DNA from: Deltaproteobacteria bacterium | Lineage (GTDB): Bacteria; Desulfobacterota; Desulfomonilia; UBA1062 | Direction: 5' to 3' | DNA: 35,428 nt | NCBI GenBank assembly: GCA_011372875.1 | Contig: DSAD01000261.1 | Span: 1 to 35,428, forward strand | Shown here: in pieces, positions 28,254-35,428 of the stretch | Position numbering within the stretch: position 1 is the first letter of the stretch | Layout of the letters: each line of letters opens with the position of its first letter | Translations under genes and position numbers: made by a program | The notes under the pieces: generated by a model | What the model saw: only the letters and a program-made list of their open reading frames with translations | Told to the model about the DNA's origin: nothing | Database searches by the model: none

Positions 28254-31200
28254 CATTTACCAACAACTTGCAAAGACCGTATCGACTGGCACCCTTGCAT
28301 CCCCGCTTCGGGCAATGATTATTGCCTCGGTATATACCGCGCGTAAAAAAGCTGTCTTGTGGATTGTGGAGAGCACTCAGGAGATGTATCAGGCTCAGGA
28401 AGACCTGCTGTGTTTCCTTGACCGGCCTCGTGTCATGACCTTTGATCCGGTCGATGTCCGGCCATATCAGGATGACAGCCCGTCAAGGGAAATCATCGCG
28501 AAAAGGATATCGGCCCTATACACACTGATGAAAGGAGAACCGGTTGTTGTCATTGCACCGTTTGCCTCTGTTGTGCCCTATGTCATGGCCGAAGAGGATC
28601 TTTCAGTTCTTGCAACAAGGCTTGAAGTGGACAAGGAGATAGACCGGGATGAGTTCGCCGGTATGCTCATTCACCGAGGATATACCCGTGAAGCCCTCAT
28701 AGACGATGTCGGACAGTTCAGCATAAGGGGCTGCGTGATCGATATATTCTCCCCGGGCATGGAAGACCCTGTACGGATCGATCTGTTCGGCGATACCATA
28801 ACCACGATTAAGACCTTTGACCTGGCAACACAAAGATCCAGAAAGAATATACCCTCGGCGCTGATTCTTCCGGCAAGCGAGGTCCTGCTGGATACAGCGC
28901 ACATCAGAAACGCCAGGCCGGCACTGCGAAGGATGAAGGACCAGTCGGTTTCGTATCTGATCAGCGATATCGAGCAGGGGATTTATCCGCCGGGCATTGA
29001 AAGGTACCTGCCCCTGTTCTATGAAACACGCTCATCCATATTCGACTATCTTGGTGCCGGCTCGGTCATAGCAGGCCCCGGAAGCACCGAGCTCGATATC
29101 ATGTGGAACCAGGAATTCAGCAGGTATTGCAATGCGTATGAACGCTGTGATGACAATCATCAAAGATTTCCCGGCCCGGAGGAACTCATAATCCGCAAGG
29201 AAGTCATTTTAGAGGCACTTGAAAAAACCCCGGTGCATATCTCTACCTCTGTAGGTACGAAGGGACAGGAGATGGTTTACCAGAGCCCCATGGTCTCCAT
29301 GCAGGCCAAGAAGGACAGCGATGCGGTCTTTGACTATATCTTGTCGCTTCGGAACCAGGGTATGGATATCTTTGTCTTTGCAGGCACGCAGATGCTTCTC
29401 GAGCGTATTGAATATGCCTTTGCAAAAAAGGGGGTCCCTCCTGAAGTCTGTTCGGGAAGGTCGATACTGACTATGAATGGATGGGGCGCGCGACTGTATC
29501 TGGTCGAAAATGTGATCTCAACAGGTTTTATCCTGCCTTCACTGGGCATAGCCGTAATCTGTGCGGATGAGGCATTCGGGCCTAGAAAACGAAAGAAACG
29601 CTCAAAGGGTTCTCTGCCTATACTCAACCCCTTTACACAGCTCAATGTCGGGGATGCAGTTGTGCACAGGGACAATGGCATCGGCATTTTCAGAGGCGTT
29701 GTCAGACTCGATCTTGAAGGGTTCAAGAGTGATTTCATCCTTCTTGAATACCTCGGAGGAGACAAACTCTATGTGCCGGTATACAAGCTGTCCCTGTTGC
29801 AGCGCTATATAGGGGAGGCAGATCATTTCATCATAGACAAGCTGGGCGGCACCAGATGGATCAGGGCCAAAGGAAAGGCCAGAGAATCCGTGGCAAAACT
29901 GGCAAACGAACTTCTGAGCATCTATGCCAGGAGGGAAAGCAGCCCGGGGACTTCCTTCGATACTACCGGGAGTTTTATCACCGAATTCGAGGATGCATTC
30001 CCTTATGAAGAGACGGATGACCAGCTAAGGGCTGTTGAAGACATCTATGCCGACATGTCCTCCCATAAACCGATGGACAGACTCGTATGCGGTGACGTGG
30101 GGTATGGAAAGACCGAGATCGCCCTGCGCGCGGCCTTTGTCGCGGCCATGGCCGGCAGACAGGTAGCTGTTCTTGTTCCCACAACATTGCTTGCGAGGCA
30201 GCACCTGAGGACCTTTCGGGAGCGTTTCGAGAAATGGCCGATACGCATAGAGGCTGTCTCGGGTTTTTCCACAACAACCCAAAACAGCGAGGTTCTAAAG
30301 GCCCTTCAGGAGGGGAAGGTGGATATCATAATTGGCACCCATGCCCTGCTTTCCGACAAGGTGAAATTCAAGAACATGGGATTGCTGATAGTGGATGAAG
30401 AACACCGGTTCGGGGTGAAGAACAAGGAGCAGATCAAGGCCAAACGAGCTGAGATCGAGATCCTGACCCTTACGGCAACACCGATACCCAGGACACTCAA
30501 TATGGCCATCTCCGGCATTCGCGATCTGTCAATAATAGAAACCCCCCCGGCTGAGCGGAAATCCATAGAGACCATGATATCTAGGTTTGACGAGGAAGAG
30601 ATACAGCAGGCCATAATCCGGGAGCTCCTGAGAGGAGGACAGGTATTCTTCGTCCATAACCGGGTCTCCACCATCGAAACCATGGCAAGTCGTATTCAGG
30701 CACTTGTGCCGGGCTCACGGGTGGGTGTGGCTCACGGCCAGATGTCCAGGCCCCAGCTCGAACGTATTATGGGAAGCTTTCTGGACAGGACCATCAATGT
30801 GCTGGTTACATCTGCCATTATCAGTTCCGGCATTGACATACCATCTGCAAATACCATTATCATCAACCGTGCCGACAAGTTTGGGCTTGCAGATCTCTAT
30901 CAGCTGCGCGGCAGGGTCGGCAGATCTAAACTCAGGGGCTTTGCCCTTCTGCTGATACCTTCTGCAGGCCAGATAACAAAAGATGCCAGAAAAAGGCTTG
31001 CTGCGATAAAGGAATACGAATCTCTCGGGGCCGGATTCCAGATGGCTCTTCGAGACATGGAGATTCGCGGAGTAGGCGATATCCTGGGCAAAGCTCAATG
31101 GGGACACGTTACAGCCATAGGCTATGAACTCTATCAGCAGATGCTCGCCGAAGCCATAGGCAAACTGCAGGGCAAGGAGGCCATCCCCGAGACAGATCCG

Positions 31201-31620
31201 GAGATAAGGATCGGGCTGGATGCCTATATCCCCGAAGAGTACTGCCCGGATCAGCACCTGAGACTGGGCCTGTACAAGAGGCTCTTCTCGGCGCAGTCCG
31301 ATGAACTTCCAGAGATAACCGAAGAGATATCCGATCTTTACGGAGAGATACCCGGTCCGCTCAGGATGCTCATAGGTATAGCCGAGATCAGGGATATCAT
31401 GAAAAAGATGCGGTTGAAAAAACTCGATAGACGGGATAACATCTTGAGATTGTACCTGTCTCGTGATAGCAGGATAAACCTTGGCAGGCTTATAGACATT
31501 GTCACAGAGAATAACGGGAGGATATACCAGGAAGGGGTTGCAGAGATACCTATAGGTGTTAAGGATGTTCATAAAGAGATGCGTGATATACTCTACAGTA
31601 TTGCTGAGCCTGCTTGTTAG
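28246..31620 (+). CDS. mfd: Transcription-repair coupling factor
   Basis: 1124 aa; RID (LNVGDAVVHRDNGIGIFRG), translocase motifs VCGDVGYGKTEIALRAAF, VDEEHRFG, TATPIPRTL, QLRGRVGRSKLRGFALLL, TRCF domain C-terminal. Confidence 0.98.
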   Translation: MNSIYQQLAKTVSTGTLASPLRAMIIASVYTARKKAVLWIVESTQEMYQAQEDLLCFLDRPRVMTFDPVDVRPYQDDSPSREIIAKRISALYTLMKGEPVVVIAPFASVVPYVMAEEDLSVLATRLEVDKEIDRDEFAGMLIHRGYTREALIDDVGQFSIRGCVIDIFSPGMEDPVRIDLFGDTITTIKTFDLATQRSRKNIPSALILPASEVLLDTAHIRNARPALRRMKDQSVSYLISDIEQGIYPPGIERYLPLFYETRSSIFDYLGAGSVIAGPGSTELDIMWNQEFSRYCNAYERCDDNHQRFPGPEELIIRKEVILEALEKTPVHISTSVGTKGQEMVYQSPMVSMQAKKDSDAVFDYILSLRNQGMDIFVFAGTQMLLERIEYAFAKKGVPPEVCSGRSILTMNGWGARLYLVENVISTGFILPSLGIAVICADEAFGPRKRKKRSKGSLPILNPFTQLNVGDAVVHRDNGIGIFRGVVRLDLEGFKSDFILLEYLGGDKLYVPVYKLSLLQRYIGEADHFIIDKLGGTRWIRAKGKARESVAKLANELLSIYARRESSPGTSFDTTGSFITEFEDAFPYEETDDQLRAVEDIYADMSSHKPMDRLVCGDVGYGKTEIALRAAFVAAMAGRQVAVLVPTTLLARQHLRTFRERFEKWPIRIEAVSGFSTTTQNSEVLKALQEGKVDIIIGTHALLSDKVKFKNMGLLIVDEEHRFGVKNKEQIKAKRAEIEILTLTATPIPRTLNMAISGIRDLSIIETPPAERKSIETMISRFDEEEIQQAIIRELLRGGQVFFVHNRVSTIETMASRIQALVPGSRVGVAHGQMSRPQLERIMGSFLDRTINVLVTSAIISSGIDIPSANTIIINRADKFGLADLYQLRGRVGRSKLRGFALLLIPSAGQITKDARKRLAAIKEYESLGAGFQMALRDMEIRGVGDILGKAQWGHVTAIGYELYQQMLAEAIGKLQGKEAIPETDPEIRIGLDAYIPEEYCPDQHLRLGLYKRLFSAQSDELPEITEEISDLYGEIPGPLRMLIGIAEIRDIMKKMRLKKLDRRDNILRLYLSRDSRINLGRLIDIVTENNGRIYQEGVAEIPIGVKDVHKEMRDILYSIAEPAC

Positions 31621-32500
31621 TGCATGCGAGCGGGAGCGGAACCCCTGCGTGATAAAAGTCGGGGATGCCTGTATTGAGAAGACCGTGTTCAAGGTCAGAC
31701 TCGAGCGTTTTGCAGAGGAATCGCTCATCAGCTCGGAAGACATGCTTCATCGGATGAAAGCGGTTCTGGTAGACAATATCGTGGAGGAACAGCTCATCCT
31801 TCAGCATGCGCTGACTGGATATATAACGGTCTCTGACAAGGAGATCGATATCGCCATGAAGGGTATCATGGACGGGACGGACAAGAAGGATCTGGAAGCC
31901 ATTCTTACCGAGGAAAGCCGGAGCATTGATGACATGAGAGATTTTATCCGCACCAGGGCTATCATTAACAGGACCATTGAAAAGGCGGTGAAAACCGATA
32001 TATCGATTTCTCCCGATAAGATAAAGCAATACTACGAACAGCACGAAACCGAATTCTACAGGCCTTCATCGGTAGAGCTCTACCATGTCTTTGTAAAGGA
32101 CAAATACAAGGCAAAGGAGGCGCTTGTCATGCTCCGGTCGGGAGTCTCCCTGGAGCAGGTAGTAAAAAGGTATGGCGAATCGCCGGAAGACAGTTCAGGG
32201 TTCATGGGTGTGTTTGTAAAAGGGGATTTACCGAAAGAGGTTGAAGACGTGGTGTTCTCCATCCCGGAGCGACGCTATTCAGAGATAATCAATACCATAA
32301 GGGGATATCATATCTTTTATGTTGCAAAGCGCTCAGAACCAGGTAAATTGCCGTTAATACATGCAGCTGACGAGATACGGTATAAACTCTCCGATAAAAT
32401 ATTTGAGGATAACTATGCCGCATTTATTGAAGGACTGAAAAAAGAATACAGTATAGAGGTGAATTGGGATGAGATCAATGCTGTCTCTGTTAAGGAATAA
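31565..32500 (+). CDS. Lipoprotein SurA/PpiC-type peptidyl-prolyl isomerase
   Basis: Signal with lipobox LLVSAC (MFIKRCVIYSTVLLSLLVSACERER), SurA-N-like helical region, parvulin-like PSSVELYHVFVKDKYKAKEALVMLRSGVSLEQVVKRYGESPEDSSGFMGVFVKGDLPKEVEDVVFSIPERRYSEIINTIRGYHIFYV. The ORF track begins at 31556. Confidence 0.85.
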   Translation: MFIKRCVIYSTVLLSLLVSACERERNPCVIKVGDACIEKTVFKVRLERFAEESLISSEDMLHRMKAVLVDNIVEEQLILQHALTGYITVSDKEIDIAMKGIMDGTDKKDLEAILTEESRSIDDMRDFIRTRAIINRTIEKAVKTDISISPDKIKQYYEQHETEFYRPSSVELYHVFVKDKYKAKEALVMLRSGVSLEQVVKRYGESPEDSSGFMGVFVKGDLPKEVEDVVFSIPERRYSEIINTIRGYHIFYVAKRSEPGKLPLIHAADEIRYKLSDKIFEDNYAAFIEGLKKEYSIEVNWDEINAVSVKE

Positions 32501-33323
32501 CCGCCGGGAGTTTATCGGTATTGTGTTTTTTCTTCTGATGGGCACCCCTGTCCTTGCAGACAAGATTGAAGGTATTGTAGCTGTGGTGGATGAATCCATA
32601 ATCATGATCTCCGATCTCCGACAGAGAATGGAAGAACTGGGAGCACCGCAGTATAACAAGGCTGCGGAGCGGCAGGTTCTCGATCTTATGGTTGAAAACA
32701 TTGTTGTTGAAAAGATTTATCGTTCTCTCGGGTTTCCTGCGGTGAACATGGAAGAGGCCGAACAATATGCCCGGCAAACGGGTGTGGGCATCGAAGACGC
32801 AGTCTCTCTGACCATGAAATCCACGCTGATGGATCTAATGGTGAGGTCCAGGGTTGTTATCACAGAGAACATGATACTGGATTATTTCAACAATAATCCT
32901 GAGTATACAGGAAGACAATCGGTCCGCTTGAAGCAGATACTTATCAGAGACGATGAAGAAAAAGCATATCAGGCATTATCAGTCATCCATGAAGGCAGAG
33001 ACTTTGATGATGTAGCCAGGGAATATTCCAGCATACTCGTTTCCAGCAGTGCCGATATAGGCTGGGTCGCCATGGATGATCTTTCCGAGAGTATAAGCGA
33101 TGCTGTTTCCAGCGCAGAACCAGGTGATATTGTAGGGCCTATTGCCATGAACGACTTTTATGCCCTGTTCCAGGTCGTGGAAAAGGGCATGTCCGGCCAT
33201 AAAGATATAGAAGATGTCCGGGATGATATCTTCTATAGACTGGAAAACAGATATCAGCAGGAAGCGTTTCAGCACTGGCTGAACAAGATGATGTCGGAAT
33301 ACTTTATCGGGGTGTATATCTAA
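32469..33323 (+). CDS. SurA-like periplasmic chaperone / PPIase
   Basis: Signal peptide (FIGIVFFLLMGTPVLA), SurA N-domain (DKIEGIVAVVDESIIMISDLRQRMEEL), rotamase-like VRLKQILIRDDEEKAYQALSVIHEGRDFDDVAREYSS..ADIGWVAMDDLSESISDAVSSAEPGDIVGPI. Confidence 0.87.
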   Translation: MRSMLSLLRNNRREFIGIVFFLLMGTPVLADKIEGIVAVVDESIIMISDLRQRMEELGAPQYNKAAERQVLDLMVENIVVEKIYRSLGFPAVNMEEAEQYARQTGVGIEDAVSLTMKSTLMDLMVRSRVVITENMILDYFNNNPEYTGRQSVRLKQILIRDDEEKAYQALSVIHEGRDFDDVAREYSSILVSSSADIGWVAMDDLSESISDAVSSAEPGDIVGPIAMNDFYALFQVVEKGMSGHKDIEDVRDDIFYRLENRYQQEAFQHWLNKMMSEYFIGVYI

Positions 33324-33329
33324 TCAGCG

Positions 33330-35428
33330 ATGAAAGAATTCATCGAGATAAAAGGTGCGAGTGAACACAACCTCAAAGGCATTGATGTAAGGATTCCCAG
33401 GAACAGATTTGTCGTCATCACCGGGGTATCGGGCTCAGGCAAGTCATCTCTCGCCTTCGACACCCTCTATGCAGAAGGCCAGCGCAGGTATGTCGAATCG
33501 CTCAGCGCCTATGCCAGACAGTTTCTGGAACAGATGACCAAGCCGCAGGTAGAATCCATAGAAGGCCTTTCTCCTGCCATTGCCATAGAACAGAAGACCA
33601 CATCGAACAATCCCAGATCGACGGTGGGGACTGTGACCGAGATTTATGATTACCTTCGTGTGCTCTTTGCCCGGATCGGAACGCCCACATGCTGGGTGTG
33701 TGGAAGACCGATCGAGTCCACGACTGTTCAGCAGATGGCCCAGTCCGTATCATCCCTGGCAGAAGGCAGCAGGATAATCATCTATGCACCGGTGGTAAGG
33801 GGAAGAAAAGGAGAATTCGGCAAGCTTTTCGAATCTTTCACAAAAGACGGGTTTGTCAGGGTGAGGATAGACGGCGAATTTCACGACCTGGAAGATATAC
33901 CCCGGCTGGACAAGAACAGAAACCATACCATCGATGTAGTGGTAGACAGGATAGTCATAAAGGGAGGTGTCTTTACAAGACTTGTCGATTCCATAGAGAC
34001 AGCGTGCAGACTTTCGGGCGGCATCCTCAAGGTGGGAGATGAAAAAGGCAATGAGACCGTATACTCAGAACACTACAGCTGCCCGGTATGTAACACCTCT
34101 TTACCGGAGATTTCGCCCAGGATGTTTTCCTTCAACAATCCTCACGGTGCATGCGAACTGTGCAGCGGCCTGGGGGTTCTGCTCAAGATAGACCCTGAGC
34201 TTGTTATCCCCAATACACGGCTCTCGCTCATGCAGGGGGCCATTGCCCCCTGGGGATCACCTCCCGGCAGATTTGCCTCCAGGATGATACGGCATCTGGG
34301 AAGGGCGCTCGAGTTTGACATCAACGCACCCTTTGAAAAACTAGATGAGGACATCCAGGATTCCATCCTTTTCGGCAGGCCTGTAGAAGGACCCTATGGA
34401 TCTCCCTATGAAGGGGTGATCCCTAACCTTACCAGAAGACTCGGCGATACCGAAACCGGCGAGATCCGCTCTGATATATCGCGGTATCTGAATAACATCG
34501 TCTGTCCTGAGTGTAACGGCGCCAGGCTGAAAAAGGAATTTCTCCATGTCTTTGTCGGGGAGAAGAACATTCATGATCTTACGAGTCTCAGCGTGGATGA
34601 TCTTGCAGAGTTTTTCAGCAGCCTCATTCTAAGTGAGAAAAGACGCGAGATCGCAAGTACACTGATCAAGGAAATCAGTGCCAGGCTGGGGTTCCTCGTT
34701 TCAGTCGGCATCGGTTATCTGTGTCTGGGCAGAAATGCAGGAACCCTGTCATCGGGCGAATCACAGAGGATAAGGCTTGCAACACAGATAGGCTCTGCCC
34801 TCATGGGTGTCATGTACATTCTCGATGAACCCACCATAGGTCTCCATCAAAGAGACAACATGCGTCTGATCAACAGTCTGAAGCACCTGAGGGATCTCGG
34901 CAACTCACTGATCATTGTGGAACACGATGAGAACACCATACGCGAGGCGGATCAGGTGATCGATATGGGTCCGGGTGCGGGAGAATACGGAGGGAGGATA
35001 ATCTTTCAGGGCACACCGCAGGAACTCATAAAGAGTGACACCTCTCTGACAGGGAAATACATCTCGGGCAGAATATCCATTCATCATCCCCGGAAAAGAA
35101 AACACAGCAGCAAGAAATTCATCAGGATCAGGAAGGCCAGTGCCAATAATTTGAAGGAAATCGATGTTGATTTCCCGATTGGGCTTTTTACCTGTGTCAC
35201 AGGGGTATCCGGTTCAGGCAAATCGAGCCTTGTAATCGATACGTTGTATCCTTATCTGAGCAGGACCCTGTCGGGCTCAAGGGCTGTTCCTCATCATGTG
35301 GAAGCTGTCTACGGCATCGAAGAGGTAGACAGGGTCATCAATGTCGACCAGAGCCCCATAGGCAGGACGCCCCGTTCAAACCCTGCTACCTATACCGGGG
35401 TGTTTACCGATATAAGAGAGATCTTCAC
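33330..35428 (+). CDS. uvrA: Excinuclease ABC subunit A, 3'-truncated by window edge
   Basis: ATG at 33330: MKEFIEIKGASEHNLKGIDVRIPRNRFVVITGVSGSGKSSLAFDTLYAEGQRRYVESLSAYARQFLEQM...; CPVC/CELC zinc module, LSSGESQRIRLATQIGSALMGVMYILDEPTIGLHQRDN, second Walker A GVSGSGKSSLVIDTL. Absent from the ORF track because it is open at the window end. Confidence 0.98.
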   Translation, partial: MKEFIEIKGASEHNLKGIDVRIPRNRFVVITGVSGSGKSSLAFDTLYAEGQRRYVESLSAYARQFLEQMTKPQVESIEGLSPAIAIEQKTTSNNPRSTVGTVTEIYDYLRVLFARIGTPTCWVCGRPIESTTVQQMAQSVSSLAEGSRIIIYAPVVRGRKGEFGKLFESFTKDGFVRVRIDGEFHDLEDIPRLDKNRNHTIDVVVDRIVIKGGVFTRLVDSIETACRLSGGILKVGDEKGNETVYSEHYSCPVCNTSLPEISPRMFSFNNPHGACELCSGLGVLLKIDPELVIPNTRLSLMQGAIAPWGSPPGRFASRMIRHLGRALEFDINAPFEKLDEDIQDSILFGRPVEGPYGSPYEGVIPNLTRRLGDTETGEIRSDISRYLNNIVCPECNGARLKKEFLHVFVGEKNIHDLTSLSVDDLAEFFSSLILSEKRREIASTLIKEISARLGFLVSVGIGYLCLGRNAGTLSSGESQRIRLATQIGSALMGVMYILDEPTIGLHQRDNMRLINSLKHLRDLGNSLIIVEHDENTIREADQVIDMGPGAGEYGGRIIFQGTPQELIKSDTSLTGKYISGRISIHHPRKRKHSSKKFIRIRKASANNLKEIDVDFPIGLFTCVTGVSGSGKSSLVIDTLYPYLSRTLSGSRAVPHHVEAVYGIEEVDRVINVDQSPIGRTPRSNPATYTGVFTDIREIF

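Noticed and set aside
30715-31743. 342-aa minus-strand ORF opposite mfd and the PPIase
   Set aside because: Antisense of mfd; spans two plus-strand genes and has no domain signature.

Overview
The window reads as an ordinary bacterial chromosome segment, probably deltaproteobacterial (Desulfobacterota-like); that placement is inferred from gene content only. Plus-strand left end: gatB (5'-truncated), a frameshifted nicotinate phosphoribosyltransferase and mtnA. Minus strand, 11.3-4.6 kb: a complete nine-gene N-type (AtpQ/AtpR-containing) F-ATPase operon in the order beta-epsilon-Q-R-a-c-b-alpha-gamma. Its c subunit appears to have two carboxylates in the ion site, and its b subunit has a delta-like C-terminus. 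Minus strand, 11.4-23.2 kb: an ArsB/NhaD/SLC13-like permease, a tandem CxxC-repeat mini-protein, a hexapeptide acetyltransferase, an SPFH-NfeD pair, an M3 oligopeptidase, a PNPOx-like flavoprotein, a CPA2/Kef-type antiporter with TrkA domains, a patatin preceded by two tiny overlapping ORFs, and a metallophosphoesterase. Plus strand, 23.3 kb to the end: plsC-like, flavodoxin-like, a CoA-transferase-GNAT fusion, tilS, mfd, two SurA-like PPIases and uvrA (3'-truncated). Observations beyond routine annotation: (i) an A7 frameshift in the NAPRTase; (ii) an unannotated pyruvate-kinase C-terminal remnant at about 13.25-13.43 kb; (iii) a miniature alpha-amylase-like ORF in a 22aa-79aa-patatin overlapping cassette; (iv) a REP-like inverted doublet and a two-copy hairpin motif; (v) a CoA-transferase-GNAT fusion whose usual GGQ loop appears substituted. 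I found no CRISPR array, rRNA, tRNA, intact IS element or recognisable defence system. All homology calls are from memory of motifs; no searches were run.
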